Of a stretch of 64,000 nt of DNA, positions 1 through 8,162 are shown piece by piece. Source of the DNA: Marinobacter confluentis (lineage in GTDB: Bacteria; Pseudomonadota; Gammaproteobacteria; Pseudomonadales; Oleiphilaceae); assembly GCF_004785685.1 (NCBI RefSeq), contig NZ_SRPF01000002.1, positions 620,001 through 684,000 on the forward strand, read 5' to 3'. The notes under the pieces are model-generated. The model saw nothing but the letters and a program-made list of their open reading frames with translations, ran no database searches and was not told where the DNA came from. Positions within the stretch are counted from its first letter, which is position 1. Each line of letters starts with the position of its first letter. Made by a program: the position numbers and the translations under genes.

Positions 1-2
1 CC

Positions 3-512
3 AATTCGGATTTCGGTGAGCGCCTGACCGAGCGCAACGGCGTCTGGGTCGGCAGCCGCGAGAAAACCGAGATCGAGGGGTGGGAAGTCACCGCAGAGGC
101 AGATATTCACCCCCGTCATCAGCTCGGGTTCTCGTACAGTTACGTGAAAGGTGAATCGGATACCGACGGTGATGGCCGGGTTGACCAGAAGCTGACGGGC
201 ATTAATGTTCCCCCCGAAACGCTCCGGACCACCTGGTCGGCCGGCTGGACACAGGCGCTGTCCAGTCATTTCCAGTACAGCCACTTCCTAGACCGGGATG
301 TGGAAGGCGACACCCTGGACTTTGACGGTTACGGCCTGTTTGACGCCTCACTCGCCTACCAGACCGGTGCCGGCAAAGTCTCCCTGGGCATCGAGAACCT
401 GCTGGACGAAACCTACATCACTTATTACTCCCAGGCAGCCCGGGCCAGCGATGACTACTATTTCCGGGGCCGGGGCCGGACCATCACGCTCGCTTATCAG
501 CACGATTTCTGA
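3..512 (+). CDS. TonB-dependent siderophore receptor, C-terminal part
   Basis: Outer-membrane beta-barrel end of a TonB-dependent receptor; its 5' part lies outside the window. Reading frame 3 is open from the window edge. It shows typical late-barrel features: the ETYITYYSQAA segment, repeated aromatic strands, and a C-terminal strand ending in an aromatic residue (YQHDF) as needed for BAM-dependent insertion. It is followed by a strong terminator and by convergent FecCD-type genes, which suggests that it takes up a ferric siderophore. The substrate cannot be read from this fragment. Confidence 0.85.
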   Translation, partial: NSDFGERLTERNGVWVGSREKTEIEGWEVTAEADIHPRHQLGFSYSYVKGESDTDGDGRVDQKLTGINVPPETLRTTWSAGWTQALSSHFQYSHFLDRDVEGDTLDFDGYGLFDASLAYQTGAGKVSLGIENLLDETYITYYSQAARASDDYYFRGRGRTITLAYQHDF

Positions 513-532
513 CCGATGTTGCGGTCTTCCTT

Positions 533-556
533 GCCGGGGTATACCCCGGCTTTTTT
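533..556 (+). terminator. Rho-independent terminator after the TonB receptor
   Basis: An 8-bp perfect GC-rich stem (GCCGGGGT / ACCCCGGC) with a 2-nt AT turn is followed directly by six T residues, 20 bp past the receptor stop codon. It separates the receptor from the convergent permease gene. Confidence 0.85.
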
Positions 557-573
557 ATGCCTGCGTCCAGCGT

Positions 574-1620
574 TCAGGATTGGCGTCTCAGTCGGTACAA
601 CAGGAAAACGAAAAACGGCGCCCCGACACCGGCTACGAAAAGTCCCGCCGGTAGATCCCTGGGGATGAACATAACCCTACCGGCAAGGTCCGCCCAGAGT
701 AGTATCAGGCATCCGAGCAAGGCACTGATCACGGTTAGACCGACGTGGCCGGTGCGAATGATCCGACGGGCCATATGCGGGGCCAGTAGCCCGATGAAAC
801 CCAGGGCGCCAGCGTAAGCGACCGCACCGCCGGCCAGCAAAACCGCCAGCAGCAGATGCACGAGGCGCTGGCGGTTGACACTGCTGCCAAGGGCCAGGGC
901 CAAATCGGTACCCAGGGCATGAAGATCCAGATGCCGGGCCACGGCAATGGCCACGGCGAGACCGCCCATGACCACCGGTGCCAGACCGAAAACATCATTC
1001 CAGCGCGCGGCGTAGAGGCTTCCGGTCAGCCAGATGTACGCAGACATGGCCGTAGCGTCGGGGCTGACCACCAGAATCAGGGTAGTGACCGCAGAAAGCC
1101 CGGCCGCAAGCCCGACGCCAATCAGCACCAACCGGGTCGGGCTGACCCCGCCGCGCCAAGACAGCATTACCAGTAGCACCGTTACCACCAGCGCACCACC
1201 AATGGCGGCGGGTACCAGCAATGGTGTGCCCCCGGCACTGCCGGTTATCCACAGGGTGAACACCGCTGCGGCCGATGCACCACTGGTGATCCCGACCACA
1301 TCCGGTGACGCCAGCGGATTCTGCACCAGACCCTGCAACAGCAGCCCGGCAAGCCCCAGTGCCCCTCCGGCCAGAATCGCCATCAGGATCCTCGGCAGGC
1401 GTATCTCCAGCAGAATGAGCCTGATCCCGGACAGATCCTCCGAACCCGACAGGGCCTGGATTATCTGGGGCACCGTAGTCGGGTAGGTACCCAGGGAGAG
1501 CGAGACCAGGGCGCTCAGGCAAAGCAGGCCGGCCAAGCCCAGGCAGACCCAAAGCACGGCCGGCTGTATCCGCACCGACCATCGATCTGCCGGTCCACGC
1601 AATACCAGTGTTTTACTCAT
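574..1620 (-). CDS. Iron-siderophore ABC transporter permease, FecCD family
   Basis: Inner-membrane permease of 348 aa with about nine or ten hydrophobic segments and the FecCD hallmark GGAVAYAGALGFIGLLAPHMAR (two adjoining parts, GGAVAYAG and GFIGLLAPHMAR) near residues 265-285. Such proteins pair with a second FecCD subunit, a periplasmic binding protein and a FecE ATPase to import ferric siderophores or cobalamin. It overlaps the upstream permease gene by 4 bp, so the two are translationally coupled and probably form a heterodimer. Iron rather than B12 is inferred from the flanking TonB receptors and the candidate Fur box. Confidence 0.9.
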   Translation of the reverse strand: MSKTLVLRGPADRWSVRIQPAVLWVCLGLAGLLCLSALVSLSLGTYPTTVPQIIQALSGSEDLSGIRLILLEIRLPRILMAILAGGALGLAGLLLQGLVQNPLASPDVVGITSGASAAAVFTLWITGSAGGTPLLVPAAIGGALVVTVLLVMLSWRGGVSPTRLVLIGVGLAAGLSAVTTLILVVSPDATAMSAYIWLTGSLYAARWNDVFGLAPVVMGGLAVAIAVARHLDLHALGTDLALALGSSVNRQRLVHLLLAVLLAGGAVAYAGALGFIGLLAPHMARRIIRTGHVGLTVISALLGCLILLWADLAGRVMFIPRDLPAGLFVAGVGAPFFVFLLYRLRRQS

Positions 1621-2621
1621 GAGCTTTGCCCGACCCGACGTGCAAGATGGAGGAACAGCGGCGTGCCCATCAGGGCCGTCACAACACCGATGGGCACCTC
1701 ACGGGGCGGAATCAGCAGCCGCGCCAGGGTATCCGAGCCCATCAGCAGCGCGCCACCAATCACGGCGGCACCCGGGATCAGCCAGCGATGATCGGTACCG
1801 AGCAATCCCCGGGCAATGTGGGGCACGATCAGACCCACAAAGCCGATCATCCCTGCGATGGCCACCGAGGTTCCGGCGAGTACGATCACCATCAGCCCCG
1901 TAAGCAGGCGGATCTGTGCCACGTTCAGGCCCAGCCCCTGGGTGACCTCATCATCAAGGCCGAGCAGATTGAGCTGACGGCCGAGCAACAGACTGAACAC
2001 CAGTCCCCCTGCAATGAGGGGCAACAAGGGGGCAACCGCCTCGAGACTCCGACCGGAAACCGAACCGGCAATCCAGAACAGCATGCTTTCGAAACGCTCC
2101 TGGTTGAGAATCAGCAGGCCCTGGGAAAACGACATAAACAGGGCAGTCAACGCGACACCGGCCAACACCGTCCGGATCGGCGAAATTCCCCGGCCGGGTT
2201 CATGGCCGAGAAAATACACCAGCATCGCCGCCAGGCCGGACCCGGCGAAGGCCAGCCAGATCAGTTGGGTTGGTGCGGTCAGGCCAAACAGGCTCGCCCC
2301 CACAACCACCAGAAAAAGGGCGCCGGCATTGATTCCCAGGATGCCTGGCGAGGCCAGCGGATTGCGGGTCAGCGCCTGCATCAGCACCCCCGCCACTGCG
2401 AGCCCGGCTCCCACTGCCAGGGCGATCAGAGTCCGGGGAAGACGTTCAGAGCGTATGACAAGCTGTTCCAGGTCGCCGGGATTGTACGCCACCACACTGC
2501 GGTATAGGTCCGCGACAGACACCGGGATATGACCGAACATCAGGCTGGCAAACAGGGCCGCCGCGGCAATGGCAATGCCACCCAGCAGGCCGGCGGCCCG
2601 GGTGGACCTGGTCATCAGCAT
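1617..2621 (-). CDS. Iron-siderophore ABC transporter permease, FecCD family
   Basis: Second permease of the pair, 334 aa, multi-spanning, with GMIGFVGLIVPHIAR near residues 255-270, the conserved FecCD cytoplasmic loop that contacts the ATPase. Its start overlaps the end of the binding-protein gene by 7 bp and its end overlaps the next permease by 4 bp, so binding protein and permeases form one minus-strand operon. Confidence 0.9.
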   Translation of the reverse strand: MLMTRSTRAAGLLGGIAIAAAALFASLMFGHIPVSVADLYRSVVAYNPGDLEQLVIRSERLPRTLIALAVGAGLAVAGVLMQALTRNPLASPGILGINAGALFLVVVGASLFGLTAPTQLIWLAFAGSGLAAMLVYFLGHEPGRGISPIRTVLAGVALTALFMSFSQGLLILNQERFESMLFWIAGSVSGRSLEAVAPLLPLIAGGLVFSLLLGRQLNLLGLDDEVTQGLGLNVAQIRLLTGLMVIVLAGTSVAIAGMIGFVGLIVPHIARGLLGTDHRWLIPGAAVIGGALLMGSDTLARLLIPPREVPIGVVTALMGTPLFLHLARRVGQSS

Positions 2622-3589
2622 GCGTCCATTACCTCCGGCAGGGTATCGGGTAGCCGGTAATGGCGGTACAGATCGTCCAGCATGAGATTGGCGGCCAGAA
2701 TCCCGGCGCCCATATTCCAGGCTACCGGATCGACTGGATAGACCTCACCGGCCCTGACCGCCTTGAGATTCTGCCACAGGGGATGGGCCGTCCAGCTTCG
2801 GTGGGTTCTTTGCACCGCCGGGTCATCCTGCATGAACAGGAAGATCGTCTCGGCGTCCATGGCGGGAATGCTTTCCTGGCTCGTCAGTTTTATACCCCAG
2901 CCGTCCTGGCGATGGGCTTTCGGGACCAGGAAACCCAGTTCTTCCAAGACACTGCGCGCAAACCCGCCATAGTAGATTCTTGCGTGATCAGCACGGAAAC
3001 TCAGGATGGCTACCTCGGTGGGCCAGGCATCACTCAGCTTTTTCCGGATCCGTGACTGAAAATCGCGGGTCCGTGCCTGCCAGTGCTCGAGCAGGCAACG
3101 CCCCTGTGCCTGTTTGCCAGTCGCCCTGGCCATCACCGACAGCAGAGTCTTGAAGTCATAGACATCCTCGATAACCACGGTTGGGGCGATCTGCTCGAGC
3201 AAAGGAAATATCGCGAGGTGGCGATTGCGAGTGGCGACAATCAGATCGGGATCCAGCAGGGCAATCCCCTCCAGATCCGGCTGGGTTTCAAGGCCGAGCA
3301 TCCGGACGTCGGAAAGGTAAGGACGAAGGTACCGATACATCGGTTTTTCAGTCCAGGATTCAACCATTCCCACCGGTTTGATACCCAGGGCAACCGCGGT
3401 ATCGGTAGCGCCCTGGTAAAGGGAAACGACACGCTCAGGCGGGGTTTCGACTGTCGCTACCCCGAGGGCGTGATCAACGGTTACCGTACCCGCCACGACG
3501 GCCGGTATAAGGCCCAGAAAAGTGATGCCCAGAAAAAACAACAACACCACCGGGCTCCGGTGCCCGGACAGACGGGTGGGGTGGATCAT
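2615..3589 (-). CDS. Periplasmic iron-siderophore binding protein, FecB/FhuD-like
   Basis: 324 aa with an N-terminal hydrophobic signal (VVLLFFLGITFLGLIPAVVAG, cut near residue 34) followed by the class III binding-protein layout: RVVSLYQGATDTAVALGIKP, a middle helix and a C-terminal lobe. It delivers the ferric siderophore to the two permeases encoded downstream. It heads the minus-strand operon and is divergent from the ATPase gene, sharing a 73-bp intergenic region with a candidate Fur site. Confidence 0.88.
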   Translation of the reverse strand: MIHPTRLSGHRSPVVLLFFLGITFLGLIPAVVAGTVTVDHALGVATVETPPERVVSLYQGATDTAVALGIKPVGMVESWTEKPMYRYLRPYLSDVRMLGLETQPDLEGIALLDPDLIVATRNRHLAIFPLLEQIAPTVVIEDVYDFKTLLSVMARATGKQAQGRCLLEHWQARTRDFQSRIRKKLSDAWPTEVAILSFRADHARIYYGGFARSVLEELGFLVPKAHRQDGWGIKLTSQESIPAMDAETIFLFMQDDPAVQRTHRSWTAHPLWQNLKAVRAGEVYPVDPVAWNMGAGILAANLMLDDLYRHYRLPDTLPEVMDAC

Positions 3590-3614
3590 AATTGGCCGCT
3601 TGCGGTTTGCTAAT

Positions 3615-3633
3615 GAGAATGCGTAATACTATC
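3615..3633. promoter_or_regulatory. Candidate Fur box
   Basis: GAGAATGCGTAATACTATC matches about 12 of 19 positions of the classical Fur box and lies between the divergent binding-protein and ATPase genes, where it could repress both. It was judged by eye against the consensus; no binding evidence. Confidence 0.5.
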
Positions 3634-3662
3634 ATCTGCGTCAGATTCAAAGCGACTATCCC

Positions 3663-4541
3663 ATGACCGATCAGACACAGCATTCTCTTCCCCGTCACTC
3701 CGACGAAGGCTCCCTTAAGGGGGAACACCTGTCGGTAGGCTACGGCGAGACCATTATCCTTGATAACGTTGATTTTCACCTGGAACCGGGAAAGCTGACC
3801 GTTCTGCTGGGGCCTAACGGTTGTGGTAAATCGACGTTGCTGAAAACGCTCGCCCGGACCCTTTCACCCCGTGCTGGCCGGGTTCTGCTTGACGGCCAGG
3901 ATATCCACCGGCAGTCCACCCGGGCTGTTGCCCGTCAGTTGGGCGTGCTTCCACAGAGCCCCAATGCGCCCGATGGCCTGAGCGTCCGTGAACTGGTCGG
4001 GCTTGGGCGATTTCCCTATCAGACGCTGGTGCGGCAGTGGTCCCGGCGGGACGAAGCGGCGGTTACCAGAGCCATGGAGGCTGCCGACGTCAGCCGGTTT
4101 GCGGATCGCCCGGTTGATTCCCTTAGCGGCGGGCAGCGCCAGCGTTGCTGGATTGCCATGGTTTTGGCCCAGGAAACCCAGTGGTTACTTCTGGACGAGC
4201 CCACCACCTTCCTCGATCTGAAAGTTCAGGTGGATCTGATGGAATTGCTGGCGTCCCTGTGTCACCAGCATGGCCGCACTCTGCTCGTTGTACTCCACGA
4301 CCTGAATCTGGCCGCGGCCTACGCCGATGAACTGGTCCTGATGCGTGAGGGCCGGATCCGGTACCGGGGCGATCCCCTTAACGTTTTCCACCAGCAGGCC
4401 CTGGACGATGTCTTCGGTTTGAGGGCACAGGTGATGGTAGACGCGGTGAACGGGCGTCCGTTCTGTATTCCCACCAAAGGCAAGAGTCAAGACACATCGG
4501 CAGCGGTCGGAAGCTCCACCGAAACAGTCTCCACGCCATGA
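3663..4541 (+). CDS. Iron-siderophore ABC transporter ATPase, FecE-like
   Basis: 292 aa cytoplasmic ATPase. Walker A is GPNGCGKST (about residue 55), the signature is LSGGQRQR, Walker B is WLLLDEPTTFLD, and an H-loop histidine follows in VVLHDLN. It should energise the two FecCD permeases encoded divergently. Its stop overlaps the start of the ferredoxin-like gene by 4 bp, so ATPase and ferredoxin-like protein are co-translated. Confidence 0.92.
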   Translation: MTDQTQHSLPRHSDEGSLKGEHLSVGYGETIILDNVDFHLEPGKLTVLLGPNGCGKSTLLKTLARTLSPRAGRVLLDGQDIHRQSTRAVARQLGVLPQSPNAPDGLSVRELVGLGRFPYQTLVRQWSRRDEAAVTRAMEAADVSRFADRPVDSLSGGQRQRCWIAMVLAQETQWLLLDEPTTFLDLKVQVDLMELLASLCHQHGRTLLVVLHDLNLAAAYADELVLMREGRIRYRGDPLNVFHQQALDDVFGLRAQVMVDAVNGRPFCIPTKGKSQDTSAAVGSSTETVSTP

Positions 4542-5449
4542 CCAGGCAAAGATTTTGTACGGTAGAAAGCCTCGAAGTCGGCGATCCACTGCCCGGCACC
4601 GGCGCCCATCCGCAATGCAACCTGCTTATCAGCTGGCCTCGCAAAACCTGGTCCCGAAGCCTCCGGATTGCCAATGATATGGAGCCAGCCCTGGTAGACC
4701 GGATTGAAACCCTTGTGGCAGGCGGGCGACGGGTCAACCTTATCCATCGCAGGGACTGGCCCCAGGACCGTCATCGGCTGTATCTCTTCCCTGAAAACCT
4801 CTGGCTGGATGTCGACCGCGAGGCCCTTCCGGCATTGCTGGACGCACTGGTAAACCGCCAGTCCTTGACCCGCTGGTCCCCGGCATCCCTCACCGGCAGC
4901 TTGATTCTTTGCTGCACTCACGGCAAGAAAGACAAGTGCTGCGCCAAGTTCGGATACCGCACCTACCAGGCACTCGCCAGGGAATCACACAAGCAGCAGA
5001 GCCAGTTCGATGTCTGGGAGAGCTCACATCTGGGCGGGTGCCGGTTGGCGGCAAGCGTGATTGTCTTTCCAGCGCTACGGAAATACGGGCGAATTTCAGA
5101 ACAGGATGTGGCACCCCTGATCGCACACGAGGCAGCCGGCCGACCTTATCTGGCATGCTACCGGGGCTATGGCAGGCTGACGCCGGCCCAGCAGTGTGTG
5201 GAAATTGCGGTTTTGGAGTGGCTGGAAAAGCAGGGAATAAGCGCTGAACTTCAGATCGACGATGCGGTGGCCCAGCAGGACGGCGCAGTCGTTGTGCCGG
5301 TTTCCTGGTACTCCGGGGAAGGTGCGACCGGGTATCTGGATGCCAGGTGTGAAACTCGCGAGATCAGTCGGGTGGACACCTGTGCCGACCTCGACGAGGG
5401 GCCATCCGTTTCCGAATGCTGGTTTGTTAGCCGGCTGATCCCACGCTAG
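4538..5449 (+). CDS. Sucrase/ferredoxin-like [2Fe-2S] protein
   Basis: 303 aa. It resembles the Suc_Fer-like family, whose C-terminal half is a thioredoxin-fold ferredoxin. Candidate cluster ligands are the cysteines in CCTHGKKDKCC (125-135), GGCRLAAS (168) and YLACYRG (207). Coupling to the siderophore ATPase suggests, as inference, a cytoplasmic electron donor or ferric-siderophore reductase that releases iron after import, a role filled by FhuF in other systems. The catalytic role has not been read directly. Confidence 0.8.
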   Translation: MTRQRFCTVESLEVGDPLPGTGAHPQCNLLISWPRKTWSRSLRIANDMEPALVDRIETLVAGGRRVNLIHRRDWPQDRHRLYLFPENLWLDVDREALPALLDALVNRQSLTRWSPASLTGSLILCCTHGKKDKCCAKFGYRTYQALARESHKQQSQFDVWESSHLGGCRLAASVIVFPALRKYGRISEQDVAPLIAHEAAGRPYLACYRGYGRLTPAQQCVEIAVLEWLEKQGISAELQIDDAVAQQDGAVVVPVSWYSGEGATGYLDARCETREISRVDTCADLDEGPSVSECWFVSRLIPR

Positions 5450-5464
5450 CGGAGATCAGCCGGC
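5430..5464. terminator. Inverted repeat between convergent genes
   Basis: An 11-bp perfect stem (GCCGGCTGATC / GATCAGCCGGC) with a 13-nt loop spans the stop codon of the ferredoxin-like gene and ends just before the end of the convergent TonB receptor gene. No clear T tract follows on either strand, so the terminator role is tentative. Confidence 0.4.
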
Positions 5465-5473
5465 CCACGATTG

Positions 5474-7561
5474 TTACCAATCCAGTCCGTAGGTCAGCAT
5501 CACTGAGCGGCCCGGGCCCTGGGTATACTGGGTGTCAAAGTTATAGACCTGCGAAATCACCGGGAAGTAGTCTTCATTCAACAGATTGTTCACAGCCAGT
5601 GTGAGATCACCCTGGGGCAGTTGCCAACTGCTGCTCAGATCCAGAATCGCGTAGGATTCCACCGGGCCCCGGCCAAAGCCGCTGCCGTCAAACCGATCCC
5701 TTTCTCCCACGACCATGGCCTGCAGACGGTTGGACCAACGACTGGTCGTGTCATGCTCAACGTAGCCGGTGACCTTGAGCGGTGAAATCCGATTGCCCGG
5801 CAAGTAGGACTCGTAACTGCCGTTATCGTCCGAATCGGTCTTGCCTTCCAGCCAGGTGAACGTACCACCGGTGCTCAGGTCGTCCGTGGGATAGACGTTG
5901 AACTCGGCTTCGAGCCCGTAGATCCGCTCCGGGCTGCGCAAAACCGGAATCGGTTCGTTCGGGTTGGCAGCGGCCAGGCTGGTACCCAGTTCAGACTCGC
6001 TGTAGAACACGGTCAACGCGAGATCCGCGCGCTCCCACGCAGCCTCGGTACCCAGTTCGTAGTTATCCACTACCTGGGGCGCGGGACGAATCTGTTCAAG
6101 AGAGGTTCCGTCCGGGGCATTCCGGAGTGTCCGGCCAATTTCTGGCACGGTAAACCCCTGGGAGAAGGCGGCTGTGGCGGCCCAGACATCGTTGATCTGA
6201 TACTTGGCACCGGCGTTGAATACCGTTTCGCTATAATCCAACTCACCACCAGTGACGTCATTGCCGTAAACCGTGGTGTAATCGTCCACCTCAAGCCAGA
6301 ATTTTTCGTACCGCAGCCCGGCGTTGACGGTCCATTTCGGATCCAGGCGAACCTCGGCCTGCAGGAAGGGCGCGAGACTGTTCTGATCCATCTCCGGCAC
6401 AAAGATCCGGCCATCCTCAAGTGGCTGTGAAGTGGTCTCCGTCAGCGCATCCAGACCCCACAGCAAGGTTGCACCGGACGCAACATCCAGCGGCGTCTCA
6501 AAATCGAGACGAGCACCGAGGCGATCGGATTCAGTCTTGGACTGACCACCACCCGGATAGAAAGTGCCAAAATAGCCAAACCGTGTCATGTAATCCCGAT
6601 AGTACACTTGGGCACCAAACGAGGTATCACCGAACAGCCTGGCATCGTCATAGTTAACGCTCAGATTCAGGTTCTCGGTACCCTGATCCTTTCCGCCCGG
6701 GTCACCTTTTACAGCGCGGGTCTTTTGCTCGCCATAGACACCGGGCTGAAGCACATAGGTGGTGTCCTGCTTGATGTCGTAGTAGTTGGCCATTAGCTGA
6801 ACACGACGCTCGGTATCGAGATCAAAGCCGACTTTCGCCAACAGATTGTATTCAATGGAATCGGCAATGCCGCCCTGTCCGTTTGGATCTGGCGGGATCC
6901 GGTCGCCATCGGCATCAAAGAAGGAGTTGCGTTTCTCCACGGAGCCCTGCAGCTGGTAATCCGCAAAGTCGGTGCCACCCGTGACACTGTGCGACAAACC
7001 ATACTGGCCGCTGTCCTTGACGTGCTCGGTGGAGAAGCCACCGTTGATCTCGGTGCGCATCAGCGGTGCGCCCTTTTCGTTCTTCCGGGTGATGATGTTG
7101 ATAATGCCGCCGGTTCCCCCGAACCCGTAAACGCCATTCGAGCCGCGAATGACCTCGATCCGCTCAATGGCCCGGGGATCAATGGAATTGAGGGAGTGCA
7201 GGCCGTCCCGCAGGCTGATGGTCTGGGGAATACCATCAATCAAGACAAACAGGTTCCGGCCCCGAAGCGTCTGCGCCACCGTGGTCAGCCCGTGTGTGGA
7301 CGGCGACAGCCCCGGTACCGTCTTGGCGAGAATGTCACTGAGATTGCCACCAAGTTTGGCCTGCTCTTCCACGGTCTTGCGGTCAACTACCGTCACAGCA
7401 CCGGGATTGACATTCAGCGAGTCCAGCCCCCGGGTTGCGGTTACCTCAAGAGGCGCCAGAGTCTGAAGGGGCGTGTTGGCTTCATCCTGAGCTGCCGCAG
7501 AGGTGGCGCATCCGAGCGCCAGCAAAATTGCATATCGAAGATTAGAGTTATGTTGCTGCAT
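5474..7561 (-). CDS. TonB-dependent siderophore receptor
   Basis: Complete 695-aa outer-membrane receptor. It has a signal peptide cut near residue 25 (ATSAAAQ), a TonB-box-like segment APLEVTAT, a plug domain with VIRGSNGVYGFGGTGGIINIITR near residues 135-160 (shown as VIRGSNGVYGFG plus GGIINIIT), and a 22-strand-type barrel ending in VMLTYGLDW with a terminal Trp. It lies with the FecBCDE-like transporter, so uptake of a ferric siderophore is likely. The window carries a second receptor end at its left edge, so two receptors may feed one inner-membrane route. Confidence 0.92.
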   Translation of the reverse strand: MQQHNSNLRYAILLALGCATSAAAQDEANTPLQTLAPLEVTATRGLDSLNVNPGAVTVVDRKTVEEQAKLGGNLSDILAKTVPGLSPSTHGLTTVAQTLRGRNLFVLIDGIPQTISLRDGLHSLNSIDPRAIERIEVIRGSNGVYGFGGTGGIINIITRKNEKGAPLMRTEINGGFSTEHVKDSGQYGLSHSVTGGTDFADYQLQGSVEKRNSFFDADGDRIPPDPNGQGGIADSIEYNLLAKVGFDLDTERRVQLMANYYDIKQDTTYVLQPGVYGEQKTRAVKGDPGGKDQGTENLNLSVNYDDARLFGDTSFGAQVYYRDYMTRFGYFGTFYPGGGQSKTESDRLGARLDFETPLDVASGATLLWGLDALTETTSQPLEDGRIFVPEMDQNSLAPFLQAEVRLDPKWTVNAGLRYEKFWLEVDDYTTVYGNDVTGGELDYSETVFNAGAKYQINDVWAATAAFSQGFTVPEIGRTLRNAPDGTSLEQIRPAPQVVDNYELGTEAAWERADLALTVFYSESELGTSLAAANPNEPIPVLRSPERIYGLEAEFNVYPTDDLSTGGTFTWLEGKTDSDDNGSYESYLPGNRISPLKVTGYVEHDTTSRWSNRLQAMVVGERDRFDGSGFGRGPVESYAILDLSSSWQLPQGDLTLAVNNLLNEDYFPVISQVYNFDTQYTQGPGRSVMLTYGLDW

Positions 7562-7574
7562 GCAAAACCTGTTT

Positions 7575-7614
7575 CAGTTAGTTGGAATTAAAGTACGTAA
7601 CTTTAATCTAACTG
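7575..7614. promoter_or_regulatory. Nested inverted repeats upstream of the TonB receptor
   Basis: CAGTTAG (7575-7581) and CTAACTG (7608-7614) enclose TTAAAGT (7588-7594) and ACTTTAA (7600-7606), starting 14 bp before the receptor start codon. This looks like one or two operators for a dimeric regulator. It does not read as a good Fur box. Confidence 0.45.
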
Positions 7615-7813
7615 CAACTCATTCGCAATTCGGTTTTGCAGTTTATCACTGGCGCACCACCTCTGGAACCTTCGGGGGAAAAGCCTGACTCGAATGTTCG
7701 CTTTTGTTTAAAAGCTTGGCTTGCAGATAACGTGGACGACAGCCGTCGGGCATGAGGTGCTAACTCAGAAGTCGGGATACTGCCGCTTTGAACTCAGATA
7801 CCGATAGGGTTTT

Positions 7814-8099
7814 CTAAATACCCTTCGAACGAAGCCACTGGCTGATTTGGGCTTGGTTCATGGCGCCGCTCTGGCGGGTGACTTCCCGGCCGCCAGAGCG
7901 GCGCCATGGCCTGACAGGGGCCGCACCAGCTGGCCCAGAAATCCACCAGCACCGGCACATCGCTGCGCCCGGTATGCGCCGCAAAGCTCTGCTCGGTCAG
8001 TTCCAACAACTGATCGGGCCACAGCGGTTGCTTGCAAGCACCACAGTTGCCGCCGGCGGACAGCTTGGCGGCCGGTACCCGATTGGTTTTGTGACAATG
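7814..8099 (-). pseudogene. trxC: trxC-like thioredoxin 2, broken at three points
   Basis: On the minus strand the frame gives HCHKTNRVPAAKLS, then CGACKQPLWP, then the thioredoxin active site FWASWCGPCQAMAPLW: the N-terminal zinc-finger and catalytic part of TrxC. It then jumps, out of frame, to REVTRQSGAMNQAQISQWL and a stop, which is the TrxC C-terminus. The initiator Met and first few residues are missing, replaced by the 24-bp repeat at 8100. Roughly 50-60 central residues are also missing. A functional protein is unlikely. Confidence 0.75.
7860..7907. repeat. 18-bp perfect inverted repeat at the trxC deletion joint
   Basis: Arms 7860-7877 and 7890-7907 are exact reverse complements separated by 12 bp. 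The palindrome sits where the trxC centre was lost, which suggests that the two trxC stretches encoding MAPLWR and RQSGAM recombined or were joined through their complementary sequence. Confidence 0.75.
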
Positions 8100-8123
8100 G
8101 AGAATAGATCTGTCCCGGTTTTG
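8100..8123 (+). repeat. 24-bp dispersed repeat, copy 1
   Basis: It matches the repeat consensus (begins GAAAATAGATCTG, ends CCCGGTTTTC) at 22 of 24 positions. It replaces the 5' end of trxC. It is the only copy outside the 26.9-39.4 kb region and has the same orientation as all others. Confidence 0.8.
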
Positions 8124-8162
8124 CTACTATCAAGGTAGGTCGGTGTTAGAGGCACAGCCGCG

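Noticed and set aside
5430..5464. Strong bidirectional terminator
   Set aside because: The stem is good but neither side has a T tract, so it is listed only with low confidence.
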